Under the pieces are notes generated by a model. That model made no database searches, was not told the DNA's origin, and was given only the letters and a program-made list of their open reading frames with translations. The translations under genes were made by a program, and so were the position numbers. Positions 25,455 to 33,514 of a stretch of DNA of 48,966 bases are shown piece after piece (position 1 is the first letter of the stretch; each line of letters starts with the position of its first letter). The stretch is from Chromatiales bacterium (GTDB taxonomy: Bacteria; Pseudomonadota; Gammaproteobacteria; Chromatiales; Chromatiaceae). The stretch covers positions 1-48,966 of the forward strand of contig JANTHH010000001.1 in the NCBI GenBank assembly GCA_024762485.1, read 5' to 3'.

Positions 25455-26743
25455 TCCGCTGCGCCACCCACCACCACGCCGGTCAGGGCCTGTGGGTCGA
25501 CGCGACGCCGGAAGGCGTCACGCACCTGTTCCAGGGTGACCGCCTCGAGCTTGTCGGTGAGGGTGTCGAGCCAGTCCAGCGGATAGTCGTAGAAGCCCAT
25601 CATGGCGATGTACTCGACGATCTGCTTGTTGCTCGAGACCTTCAGCGGGAACCCGCCCACCAGGTTCTGCTTGGCCTTGTCGAAATCATCGCGCGCCGGT
25701 CCTTCGCTGATGAAGCGAGCCAGGGTTTCACGCATCACCGCGATCGTCTCGTCCGCCTGAGCGTTCTTGGTCTGGGCCACCATCAGGAAGGGGCCGGCGA
25801 CCCGCATCGGCGAGAAATAACTGTAGACGCTGTAGGACAGCCCACGCTTGTTGCGCACCTCCTCGCCCAGCAGCGAGACCAGACTGCCACCGCCGAAGAC
25901 ATGGTTGCCCACGTACAATGCAAAGTAGTCGGGATCGTGACGCGCCATGCCGATCTGGCCGAGGTAGAGATGGGTCTGGGTGGAGGGGAAACGCAGGCGC
26001 TCGATACCGCTGTTCGCGGCCACCGGGGTGGGCAGCTCCGGCGCATGCCGGCCCTCCGGCAGGCGTGCGGTCAGACGCTCGGCCAGTGCCTGCGCGGCCT
26101 TGCGGTCGAGGTCACCGACGATGGCGATCACCGCATTGGCGGCGACATAGTAGCGGCGGTGGAAGGCCTGCAGATCGGCACGCCGGAAGGCACGGATCGA
26201 CGCAGGCTCGCCACTCGGGTCATGGCCGTAGGGATGATCACCATAGAGCCGGCTCATGAAGGCCCGTCCGGCGATGCTGGCCGGAGACTGCTGCTTCTGA
26301 CGCAGCCCGATGAGCAGTTGCTGGCGGTTACGCTCGATGTCCCTGGCAGCGAAGGTCGGCTCGGCGAGGATGCCGGCCAGACTGTCGATGGCCACATCCA
26401 GGGTGTCGGGCTCACTGAGGCTGCGCACGGTGAACCAGGCCATGTCCCGCAGGGCACCGTTGCCGAGTTCGATGCCGTGGCTCTCCAGCCGCTCGGCCAG
26501 GGCATCGGCATCGAGACCGGCAGCGCTGTCGACCATTACCGCGTTGGTGAACAGCGCCAGCCCCGGCTGATCGCCGTCGCGGGCGGAGCCGGCATCGAAG
26601 ACCACCCGCACGTCCACCATCGGCAGCGTGGGGGCCTGGACATACATCACCTTGGCCCCGCCCTGGGTACGCCAGGACTGGACCTCGGGCGCAGCCTGGG
26701 CAGTTGTGGCGAGGCCGATCAGCAGAACGAACAGCAGACGCAT
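25451..26743 (-). CDS. M16-family peptidase subunit lacking the zinc motif
   Basis: The 430-residue precursor begins at ATG 26743, one base from the upstream peptidase stop, with a signal peptide (LLFVLLIGLATTAQA). It has the two-lobed M16B fold, but the place for HxxEH (near FDAGSARDGDQPGLALFTNAV) has no zinc ligands. It keeps the partner-lobe pattern NKRGLSYSVYSYF with the Arg/Tyr pair that binds substrate backbone. In this family an inactive and an active subunit form the protease, as in mitochondrial processing peptidase, and the adjacent gene supplies the zinc subunit. The location is probably periplasmic. Confidence 0.92.
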   Translation of the reverse strand: MRLLFVLLIGLATTAQAAPEVQSWRTQGGAKVMYVQAPTLPMVDVRVVFDAGSARDGDQPGLALFTNAVMVDSAAGLDADALAERLESHGIELGNGALRDMAWFTVRSLSEPDTLDVAIDSLAGILAEPTFAARDIERNRQQLLIGLRQKQQSPASIAGRAFMSRLYGDHPYGHDPSGEPASIRAFRRADLQAFHRRYYVAANAVIAIVGDLDRKAAQALAERLTARLPEGRHAPELPTPVAANSGIERLRFPSTQTHLYLGQIGMARHDPDYFALYVGNHVFGGGSLVSLLGEEVRNKRGLSYSVYSYFSPMRVAGPFLMVAQTKNAQADETIAVMRETLARFISEGPARDDFDKAKQNLVGGFPLKVSSNKQIVEYIAMMGFYDYPLDWLDTLTDKLEAVTLEQVRDAFRRRVDPQALTGVVVGGAAE

Positions 26744-26744
26744 A

Positions 26745-28178
26745 TCAATCACCGGTTTGGTCTCCCTGAGCAGGACGTGGGGTGGCAGTGGGGGATTCGA
26801 TCGGCAGCGGCACCAGCTCACCCACCGTGAGGTTGTCACGGGTCAGGTACTTGCGCGCCACCGCCTGCACCTGGGCCGGGGTGACCGCGCGCACCGATGC
26901 CAGCTCCTGTTCGCTGAGCCGCCAGTCGAGGCCGACGGTCTCCAGCATGCCCAGCTGCATCGCCTGGTAGAACATGGAGTCCCGCTCGAAGACCTTGCCC
27001 GCCACCAGCTGGGTGACGATGCGATCGAGTTCGGCCCGGCTCACCGGCTCGCTTTTCAATCGCTCCACTTGTTCCAGCAGCGCCTGTTCGAGTTCGCGCG
27101 TGCTGTGCGCATCGGTGGGGATCCCGTCGAGGGTCAGCATGTCGGGCAAGCGGCTGTAGGGCGAGTAGTCGGCATCCGCCGCGGCGGCGATGGCACGGTC
27201 ACGTTCCAGCTCGCGGCTGAAGCGGGCGCTGCTGCCGCCATCGAGGATCGCTGACAGCACGTACAGCGCGTAGGGCTCCCAGTCCTCCGTCCCGTTGCCA
27301 CCGACGCCGCTGCCGACGATCGGTGTCTTGTAACCCATCATCAGATAGGACTGACGTGCGGGAACCCGCACCTCGACCCGGCTGATCCCGTGCTGCACCG
27401 GCTCGACCGGGGTCTTGAGCTCGAGATCGTCAAAGGGCGCGATGGGACCGAAGTGGCGCCGGGCCAGTTGCACCACGGCTTCGGGGGTGACGTCGCCGAC
27501 CACCACCAGGGTGGCGTTGTTGGGGGCATACCAGCGCTGGTACCAGGCGGCCAGGTCATCCACCGTCATGTGGTCGAGGTCGCTCATCCAGCCGATGACG
27601 GGGTTGTGGTAGGGCGAGGCACGCCAGGCAGCGGCGTTGAAGTTCTCGTAGGTCAGCCCGGTGGGCTTGTCCTCGGTGCGCAGCCGTCGCTCCTCCTTGA
27701 CCACCTCGAGCTCCTTGGCGAACTCGGCCGGGTCCAGCACCAGGTTGTGCATGCGATCGGCCTCGAGGCGCAGCGCGGTCTCCAGGTGCTGCTTCGAGAG
27801 GGTCTCGAAATAAGCGGTGTAATCGCGCCCGGTGAAGGCGTTCTCACTGCCCCCCTTGGCGGCGATGATGCGCGAGAACTCGCCCGGCCCCACCGTCTTC
27901 GTGCCCTTGAACATCATGTGTTCGAGCACATGGGACAGGCCGGTGATGCCGGGGTACTCGTAGCTCGACCCCACCTTGTACCAGACCTGGGACACCACCA
28001 CCGGGGCCCGATGGTCGGGCTTGACCAGCACCTTCATGCCGTTGTCGAGCATGTACTCGGTGACGCCGGCCTCGCTGGCGGCGACCGGCACGGTCTGTGC
28101 CGGGCCGGTTTCGAGGGCGGCACAGCCGCCCAGTGACAGGGCGAGCAACAGCCCGCCGGCCAATTTCAAATCGAACAT
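26745..28178 (-). CDS. M16-family zinc peptidase, lipoprotein
   Basis: The 477-residue precursor starts at ATG 28178 and has a lipoprotein signal with cleavage before C19 (SLGGC). The inverted zinc motif HVLEH (H83, E86, H87) lies in GLSHVLEHMMFKGT, with the third ligand in ELEVVKEERR near 160. The C-terminal lobe is present. With the signal and the following zinc-free partner it should form an envelope protease for short unfolded peptides. It heads the operon M16-M16-rsmD and is divergent from ftsY across 173 bases. A much longer reading frame upstream has no supporting start. Confidence 0.93.
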   Translation of the reverse strand: MFDLKLAGGLLLALSLGGCAALETGPAQTVPVAASEAGVTEYMLDNGMKVLVKPDHRAPVVVSQVWYKVGSSYEYPGITGLSHVLEHMMFKGTKTVGPGEFSRIIAAKGGSENAFTGRDYTAYFETLSKQHLETALRLEADRMHNLVLDPAEFAKELEVVKEERRLRTEDKPTGLTYENFNAAAWRASPYHNPVIGWMSDLDHMTVDDLAAWYQRWYAPNNATLVVVGDVTPEAVVQLARRHFGPIAPFDDLELKTPVEPVQHGISRVEVRVPARQSYLMMGYKTPIVGSGVGGNGTEDWEPYALYVLSAILDGGSSARFSRELERDRAIAAAADADYSPYSRLPDMLTLDGIPTDAHSTRELEQALLEQVERLKSEPVSRAELDRIVTQLVAGKVFERDSMFYQAMQLGMLETVGLDWRLSEQELASVRAVTPAQVQAVARKYLTRDNLTVGELVPLPIESPTATPRPAQGDQTGD

Positions 28179-28351
28179 GGTATGCCTGACTCCAATCCGC
28201 AGGACCGCCGGGAAATAATGGTAGGATGCGGGGCGTGGATCGGCCCGCCAGGGACACGATTCTTCCAAAGCCCGCCCGCCTTGTCCAAGGTGACGGCAGA
28301 GTTGACCGGGAAAGCCCGACAGGGTTCCCATCCACAGGCAGCAGACGACAC

Positions 28352-29329
28352 ATGTTTGGTTTCGGCAGAAAAAAAGCTCACACCGAGGAACAGGAACAGC
28401 AGGAGAAGTCGCCGGGTTTCTTCCAGCGACTCAAGTCCGGGCTGGCGCGCACCCGCCACAACCTTGGCGATGGACTCGCCAATCTGGTGCTCGGCCGCAA
28501 ACAGATCGACGAGGAACTGCTGGAGGAGCTGGAGACCCTGCTGCTGACCGCCGACGTGGGCGTTGAGACCACTGCGCGCATCATCGACGACCTCACAGCA
28601 CGGGTGAAGCGGAAGGAACTGTCGGACCCGCAGACGTTGACCCGCATCCTGCGCGAACAGCTCGCCGCGGTCCTCCACCAGGTGGACCGGCCGGTGCGCC
28701 AGCCCAGCCCCGGCCATCCCCAGGTAATCCTCATGGTGGGAATCAACGGCGCCGGCAAGACCACCACCATCGGCAAGCTCGCCAAGCGGCTGCAGGACGA
28801 GGGGCAGAGCGTGATGCTGGCCGCCGGCGACACCTTCCGCGCCGCCGCGGTGGAACAGCTGCAGACCTGGGGCGAGCGCAACGGCATCCCGGTGATCGCC
28901 CAGCACAGCGGTGCCGACTCCGCCTCGGTGATCTTCGACGCCCTGCAGGCCGCCACCGCCCGCGGTGCCGACGTGCTGATCGCCGACACGGCCGGACGAC
29001 TGCACACCAAGACCAACCTGATGGATGAACTGGCCAAGATCGCCCGGGTGATGAAGAAGATCGACCCCGAGGCACCCCACGAAGTGATGCTGGTGGTGGA
29101 CGCGGGCACCGGCCAGAATGCCATCAACCAGGCACAGCAGTTCAATCAGGCCATTCCCTTGACCGGGATCACGCTCACCAAGCTCGACGGCACCGCCAAG
29201 GGCGGTATCATCTTCGCCATCGCCGACAAGCTGAAACTGCCGATCCGCTTCATCGGCGTCGGCGAGGGCATCGAGGACCTGCGGGTCTTCGATGCCGACG
29301 AGTTCGTCAGGGCACTTTTCGAGGAATAG
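28352..29329 (+). CDS. ftsY: Signal recognition particle receptor FtsY
   Basis: FtsY is the SRP GTPase receptor that delivers ribosomes making membrane proteins to SecYEG. The chosen ATG 28352 gives 325 residues: a very short amphipathic start (MFGFGRKK), the N domain (about 25-110, FFQRLKSGLARTRHNLGDGL) and the G domain (about 123-325) with GINGAGKTTT (130-139), DTFRAAA, DTAGR and TKLDGTAKGG. It lacks the long acidic A domain of the E. coli protein (497 residues), as do many short FtsY forms. No strong ribosome site is seen before the ATG. It leads ftsY-ftsE-ftsX, with rpoH next. Confidence 0.97.
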   Translation: MFGFGRKKAHTEEQEQQEKSPGFFQRLKSGLARTRHNLGDGLANLVLGRKQIDEELLEELETLLLTADVGVETTARIIDDLTARVKRKELSDPQTLTRILREQLAAVLHQVDRPVRQPSPGHPQVILMVGINGAGKTTTIGKLAKRLQDEGQSVMLAAGDTFRAAAVEQLQTWGERNGIPVIAQHSGADSASVIFDALQAATARGADVLIADTAGRLHTKTNLMDELAKIARVMKKIDPEAPHEVMLVVDAGTGQNAINQAQQFNQAIPLTGITLTKLDGTAKGGIIFAIADKLKLPIRFIGVGEGIEDLRVFDADEFVRALFEE

Positions 29330-29376
29330 ACCGCCATCCGCGGTCCACCAGAAATAAAACGGGGCAACCAGCCAGC

Positions 29377-30048
29377 GTGATCCAGTTCGACAACGTCAGC
29401 AAGCGCTACCCCGGCGGCCACGAGGGCCTCGCCGGTACCAGTTTCCGCCTCGATTCCGGCGAGATGGCCTTCCTCACCGGCCATTCGGGCGCCGGCAAGA
29501 GCACCCTGCTGAAGCTCATCGGCCTGCTGGAGCGGGCCACGCGCGGCCAGGTCTGGGTCAATGAGCGCAACCTCAACCGCCTGAAGGATCGCGATATCCC
29601 CTATCACCGCCGCGAGGTGGGCATGATCTTCCAGGACCACCGCCTGCTCGCCGACCGCACCGTGTTCGACAACATCGCCCTGCCGCTGGTGGCCTCTGGC
29701 GTCGGTCACCAGGAAATCTCGCGCAAGGTGCGCGCGGCGCTGGACAAGGTCGGGCTGCTGAAGAAGGAGAAGCTGTACCCGCTGATGCTGTCAGGCGGTG
29801 AGCAGCAGCGGGTCGGCATCGCCCGCGCGGTGGTCACCCGGCCACCGGTGATCCTCGCCGATGAGCCCACCGGCAACCTGGACCCGGAGCTGTCGCGCGA
29901 GATCATGGAGCTGTTCATGCAGTTCAACGACGTCGGCGTCACCCTGCTGATAGCCACCCACGACGTCGACCTGATCAACACCCTCGACAAGCGCATACTC
30001 ACCCTCAGGCAGGGCCGCATGGCCAATGACACCGGGGTCGCCGCATGA
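29377..30048 (+). CDS. ftsE: Cell division ATP-binding protein FtsE
   Basis: FtsE is the ATPase of the FtsEX complex at the division septum, which drives activation of peptidoglycan hydrolases. The 223 residues carry Walker A GHSGAGKS (35-42), the ABC signature LSGGEQQ (138-144), Walker B VILADEP (158-164) and the H-loop ATHDVDL. The start is GTG at 29377 in the sequence context CAGCGTGATCCAG. The stop overlaps ftsX as ATGA, and ftsY ends 47 bases upstream, the standard ftsYEX arrangement. Confidence 0.97.
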   Translation: MIQFDNVSKRYPGGHEGLAGTSFRLDSGEMAFLTGHSGAGKSTLLKLIGLLERATRGQVWVNERNLNRLKDRDIPYHRREVGMIFQDHRLLADRTVFDNIALPLVASGVGHQEISRKVRAALDKVGLLKKEKLYPLMLSGGEQQRVGIARAVVTRPPVILADEPTGNLDPELSREIMELFMQFNDVGVTLLIATHDVDLINTLDKRILTLRQGRMANDTGVAA

Positions 30049-31010
30049 CGGGTCGCCGTTCGGGCCGCGGGCCCGCCTTCGCACGCAACCGCAACCCCAT
30101 GACCTGGCTGCTGCGTCATGCCCAGGTGATGCTGGCGAGCCTGGGACGGCTCAGCCGCTCGCCGCTGGGCACCACCATGACCGCGGCGGTACTGGGCATC
30201 GCCATCGCGTTGCCGGCCGGCCTCTACACCCTGGTCAATCACGTGCAGGCCCTGTCCGGCGCCTGGGACGGCTCTGTCAGCATCTCGCTTTTTCTGCGGC
30301 CCGACATCCGGGATGACGAGGCCGAACGGCTGGCGCAGCGGCTGCACACTCTGCCCGGGGTCGGCGAACTGCGCCTGATCACTCCGGCGCAGGCGCTCGA
30401 CGAATTCCGCCGGCTGTCGGGCTTCGGCGAGGCGCTCGATATCCTTGACGAAAACCCCCTCCCCGCTGTGCTGCTGGTCAATCCGACCCCCGCCTACAGC
30501 AGCCCCGACAAGGCCGAACAGCTGTTGCTGGAACTGCGCGCCCGGCCGGAGGTCGAACTCGCCCAGCTCGACCTGCAGTGGGTGCGGCGGCTGCACGCGA
30601 TCACCCTGGCGATCGAGCGGGCGGTGTGGGTGCTGGCGGCCCTGCTGTCGCTGGCGGTACTGCTGATCGTCGGCAACACCATCCGCCTGGAGATCCAGAA
30701 CCGTCGCCCCGAGATCGAGATCACCAAGCTGGTGGGGGCCACCAATGCCTTCATTCGCCGCCCTTTCCTCTATGACGGCCTCTGGTACGGGCTGCTCGGT
30801 GGCCTCATCGCCTGGTTGCTGGTCAGTATCTCCCTGTGGCTGCTGCAGGGGCCGATCGCCCAGCTGTCCGGTCTCTACGACAGCGTCTACCGGCTGGAGG
30901 GGCCATCATTCACCAGCCTGCTGGCGATGCTCGGCGGCGGTGGCCTGCTGGGCCTTACCGGGGCCTGGATCGCCGTTGGCCGCCACCTCAGCGAGATCGA
31001 GCCCAGCTGA
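30045..31010 (+). CDS. ftsX: Cell division protein FtsX
   Basis: FtsX is the membrane partner of FtsE. The 321 residues have a basic cytoplasmic N-terminus, TM1 (about 42-64, TTMTAAVLGIAIALPAGLY), a periplasmic loop (about 65-195) that contacts hydrolase regulators such as EnvC, and three C-terminal helices (about 198-220, 245-268 and 290-312). The conserved segment IRLEIQNRRPEIEITKLVGAT links TM2 to TM3. It is translationally coupled to ftsE. After it come 162 bases before rpoH. Confidence 0.97.
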   Translation: MTGRRSGRGPAFARNRNPMTWLLRHAQVMLASLGRLSRSPLGTTMTAAVLGIAIALPAGLYTLVNHVQALSGAWDGSVSISLFLRPDIRDDEAERLAQRLHTLPGVGELRLITPAQALDEFRRLSGFGEALDILDENPLPAVLLVNPTPAYSSPDKAEQLLLELRARPEVELAQLDLQWVRRLHAITLAIERAVWVLAALLSLAVLLIVGNTIRLEIQNRRPEIEITKLVGATNAFIRRPFLYDGLWYGLLGGLIAWLLVSISLWLLQGPIAQLSGLYDSVYRLEGPSFTSLLAMLGGGGLLGLTGAWIAVGRHLSEIEPS

Positions 31011-31102
31011 TAGCCAGGCCCGCCAGATCAGGGCATTTGCCACAGATCAAGAAACTTTTTCCTTCATTAGCACTCTAACCTCGCGACTGCTAATTTTGGC
31101 TG

Positions 31103-31123
31103 GCACCTGTTCGATTCAGGTGC
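31103..31123 (+). promoter_or_regulatory. Hairpin between ftsX and rpoH
   Basis: GCACCTG and CAGGTGC form a 7-bp stem with a 7-base loop, followed by the T-rich TACTTTATTC. It lies 93 bases past ftsX and 50 bases before rpoH. It could be a weak terminator of ftsYEX or a structured part of the rpoH leader; the sequence does not decide. Confidence 0.45.
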
Positions 31124-31172
31124 TACTTTATTCATCAAATCAAGAATACAAATCCACAGCGGAGGGAATGCA

Positions 31173-32027
31173 ATGAGCAACGAACTCGCTATGCCGGCTA
31201 TCCTGCCCACGGGCAGCATGGATGCCTATGTCAGCGCAGCCTTTCAGCTGCCAATCCTCTCCGAGCAGGAGGAGCACGATCTGGCCGTGCGCCTGCGTGA
31301 TCACAACGACATGGATGCGGCCCGCGCGCTGGTTTTTTCACACCTGCGCTTCGTGGTGCGGGTGGCCCGTCAATACAATGGCTATGGCCTGCCGCAGAAT
31401 GACCTGATCCAGGAGGGCACCCTGGGCCTGATGAAGGCGGTGCGCCGTTTCAATCCGGACATGGGCGTACGGCTGGTGTCCTTCGCGGTTCACTGGATCA
31501 AGGCCGAGATCCACGAATACATCCTGCGCAACTGGCGCATCGTCAAGATCGCCACCACCAAGGCCCAGCGCAAGCTGTTCTTCAACCTGCGCAGCAACAA
31601 GAAACGGCTGGGCTGGTTCAGCCAGGAAGAGGTGGAGCAGGTGGCCGAGGATCTGGGCGTCAAGCCAGAGACCGTGCTGGAGATGGAATCACGCCTGAGC
31701 AATCAGGACCTCGCCTTCGATGGCGGCATGGACGAGGACGACGGCCCGGCGCTGACCCCGGCAGGCTATCTCGCCGACAACCGCATGGAGCCCGCCGCAC
31801 TGGTCGAGGCCGAGGACGCCGAGCAGGTGCAGCATGAGCAACTGCAGCACGCCATTGCGGAACTGGACGAGCGCAGCCGCGATATCCTGCAACAGCGGTG
31901 GCTGGGCGACAGCAAGGCCACCCTCCATGAACTGGCCGACCAATACGGCGTGTCGGCGGAGCGGATCCGTCAGATCGAGAAAAACGCCATGAACAAGCTG
32001 AAAAAACAGCTGGCGGTGGCTGCCTGA
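31173..32027 (+). CDS. rpoH: RNA polymerase heat-shock sigma factor RpoH (sigma32)
   Basis: RpoH directs transcription of chaperone and protease genes. The 284 residues show sigma region 2 (about 50-125, DLIQEGTLGLMKAVRRFNP, SFAVHWIKAEIHEYIL), the diagnostic RpoH box QRKLFFNLR (about 130-138), and region 4 (about 228-280, SAERIRQIEKNAMNKLKKQL). ATG 31173 is preceded by GGAGGG at seven bases. Position after ftsYEX is conserved in Gammaproteobacteria. In E. coli the level is set by an mRNA thermosensor; here I could not find a clear base-paired block over the ribosome site. It ends at a strong terminator. Confidence 0.97.
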   Translation: MSNELAMPAILPTGSMDAYVSAAFQLPILSEQEEHDLAVRLRDHNDMDAARALVFSHLRFVVRVARQYNGYGLPQNDLIQEGTLGLMKAVRRFNPDMGVRLVSFAVHWIKAEIHEYILRNWRIVKIATTKAQRKLFFNLRSNKKRLGWFSQEEVEQVAEDLGVKPETVLEMESRLSNQDLAFDGGMDEDDGPALTPAGYLADNRMEPAALVEAEDAEQVQHEQLQHAIAELDERSRDILQQRWLGDSKATLHELADQYGVSAERIRQIEKNAMNKLKKQLAVAA

Positions 32028-32060
32028 TACTGGCCCACCCACGGTGACAGGATGATGAGA

Positions 32061-32084
32061 AACGGCCCACACGGGCCGTTTTTT
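32061..32084 (+). terminator. Rho-independent terminator after rpoH
   Basis: AACGGCCC and GGGCCGTT form an 8-bp stem with a 4-base loop, followed by TTTT. It lies 33 bases past the rpoH stop, and its tail touches the stop codon of the convergent gene, so it may also help stop that transcript. Confidence 0.92.
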
Positions 32085-32943
32085 ATTGCGGCGAAGTCGC
32101 GCGCCCCTTGGCCAGAAACCCCTCGATGAAGGGCTGCAAACTCGCCATTTCGGCCTCGCTCACGGGCTGGAAGCCCACCATGCGGGTCGTCTGGAAGTAG
32201 GCGCGGCCGACATCGGTATCGGCGAAGCCAAGTAACGACTCGCGTACGCGATCCGCCTCTTCGGGGTCGACATGCGGTGCCGCCAGCACCACGAAGCCGA
32301 TAACCGACTCGGTCTCTCCGATCACCCGCAGCCGCTCGCCGAGCGTCTCACCCATCGCCAGGAACAACTGCTTGCCGCTCAACGAGGCGTCGCTGTCGCC
32401 CAGCAGGCAGGCCATCAGCGCGTTGTTGTGATTGGGCACATTCTGGATATCGAGGTTTCTGCCCTTCTCCAGCCCCGCCTCCCGCAGGGCCTGTACTGCC
32501 AGCTGACTGATGACCGCCGATTGTCCGACCATGGTGATGCGGCGGTTTTCCAGGTCCTGCAGCGTCCTGATATCGGAATCCTTCGGCACCACGAAGACGC
32601 CTGCAATCCGGTGACCGGTCTTCACCAGTGGACGGTAATGATCCCGGTACTGCGCCAGGCGGGCGAGATGGGGGGCGGTGAACACGTAATCGTAGCGCCC
32701 CTGGCTGGTGCGCTGTACGAAGGCCTTGAAGCCGGGGGCGGTTATCAGTGAAACCGGACGCCCGGTGGCCTCCGCCAGCCTCAACCGCAGCGGGTTATGG
32801 GTCTGGATGAGCTTCACCGGGGTGATGTACGGCAGGACACCGAGACTGACAGGCGCCTCCCCCGCCACCCCGAGGCCCGGCAGCATCAGAGCGGCAACCA
32901 GGCACAACAACCGTGTCCATGAATTGTGTCGATATGGCCTCAT
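32083..32943 (-). CDS. PhnD-like periplasmic phosphate/phosphonate-type binding protein
   Basis: The 286-residue precursor starts at ATG 32943, with CGGGAG upstream; a GTG five codons earlier is possible. A signal peptide (TRLLCLVAALMLPGLGVAG) precedes a two-lobed binding protein of the PhnD family (SLGVLPYITPVKLIQTHNPL, YDYVFTAPHLARLAQ, LKTGHRIAGVFVV-type segments, SDASLSGKQLF). Ligands in this family include phosphonates, phosphite and other oxyanions. No permease or ATPase gene is adjacent, so it may be an orphan sensor or receptor rather than a transporter part. It lies between the cbb3 locus and rpoH. Confidence 0.85.
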   Translation of the reverse strand: MRPYRHNSWTRLLCLVAALMLPGLGVAGEAPVSLGVLPYITPVKLIQTHNPLRLRLAEATGRPVSLITAPGFKAFVQRTSQGRYDYVFTAPHLARLAQYRDHYRPLVKTGHRIAGVFVVPKDSDIRTLQDLENRRITMVGQSAVISQLAVQALREAGLEKGRNLDIQNVPNHNNALMACLLGDSDASLSGKQLFLAMGETLGERLRVIGETESVIGFVVLAAPHVDPEEADRVRESLLGFADTDVGRAYFQTTRMVGFQPVSEAEMASLQPFIEGFLAKGRATSPQ

Positions 32944-33102
32944 CCGGATCTCCCGCACGGGTTTTCGATCATGCTGCAGTGGCTATCGGCAACCGGCCGA
33001 TGGCATTGAGCTGCCGCATGGCTGCAAGGTGAAGAAAGCATAGCGGGATCGGCGCCCGGCGTTACACCATGACGCGCCGCCTGCCGCCTGCCCTGTGCCA
33101 CA

Positions 33103-33131
33103 AACACAAAAGGCCGCCTCACGGCGGCCTT
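33103..33131 (-). terminator. Rho-independent terminator ending the cco assembly operon
   Basis: On the minus strand AAGGCCGCC and GGCGGCCTT form a 9-bp stem with a 4-base loop, followed by TTGTG after the stem's own two T residues. It lies 22 bases past the stop of the 33-residue gene. The T-run is short, so efficiency is uncertain. Confidence 0.75.
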
Positions 33132-33153
33132 TCTGCAGCAACAGCAATCGGCC

Positions 33154-33255
33154 TCAGCCTGCAAGGATCACTGAGAACAGGCTGATATAGGACCAGGCGA
33201 TCAGCATGACCACCAGGGTCAGGGCCAGATTCTGGAAATTGAATAATTTCATCAT
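33154..33255 (-). CDS. 33-residue single-pass membrane protein downstream of ccoS
   Basis: This short frame encodes 33 residues beginning MMKLFNFQN followed by one hydrophobic helix (LALTLVVMLIAWSYISLFSV). ATG 33255 is preceded by AAGGAG at eight bases, one of the best ribosome sites in the window, and a terminator follows the stop by 22 bases. It lies 27 bases after ccoS on the same strand. Very small membrane subunits are known for cbb3 (CcoM) and bd (CydX) oxidases, so a subunit or assembly factor of the cbb3 enzyme is possible. I do not recognise the sequence as a named family. Confidence 0.7.
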   Translation of the reverse strand: MMKLFNFQNLALTLVVMLIAWSYISLFSVILAG

Positions 33256-33282
33256 GGGAGTTACTCCTTACAAAGACTTGTA

Positions 33283-33507
33283 TCAGGTTTTCGATGACGT
33301 CCCGCCCGCTGGCGGGACGTCGGATTCGTGTTTGTCCTCGGCTGCCTGGTGCCCCGGAATCATCGGGTCGTCGTCATCCATCAGGATGCGGTAGGCAGGC
33401 CCCTCGAGGTCGTCATACTGGCCGGTCTTCACCGTCCACAGAAAGAACACCCCGGCCACCAGCATCAACACGACGGCGAGTGGAATCAGCAGATAAAGGA
33501 TACTCAT
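33283..33507 (-). CDS. ccoS: Cbb3-type oxidase assembly protein CcoS
   Basis: CcoS is a small membrane protein needed for cofactor insertion into cbb3 oxidase. The 74 residues start with MSILYLLIPLAVVLMLVAG, one transmembrane helix, then FLWTVKTGQYDDLEGPAYRIL, whose Gly-Gln-Tyr-Asp-Asp-Leu-Glu stretch is the family signature. The tail is longer and more polar than usual. The gene is 7 bases after ccoI and is followed by the 33-residue membrane protein. Confidence 0.95.
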   Translation of the reverse strand: MSILYLLIPLAVVLMLVAGVFFLWTVKTGQYDDLEGPAYRILMDDDDPMIPGHQAAEDKHESDVPPAGGTSSKT

Positions 33508-33514
33508 GGGCGTC

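Noticed and set aside
31101..31116. TGGCACC upstream of rpoH, reminiscent of the sigma54 promoter P6 of E. coli rpoH
   Set aside because: There is no TTGC or GC at the required distance, and the bases are part of a hairpin.
31203..31216. Short hairpin CTGCCCACGGGCAG in early rpoH as a thermosensor element
   Set aside because: The stem is five bases and does not pair with the ribosome site; no convincing thermosensor was found.
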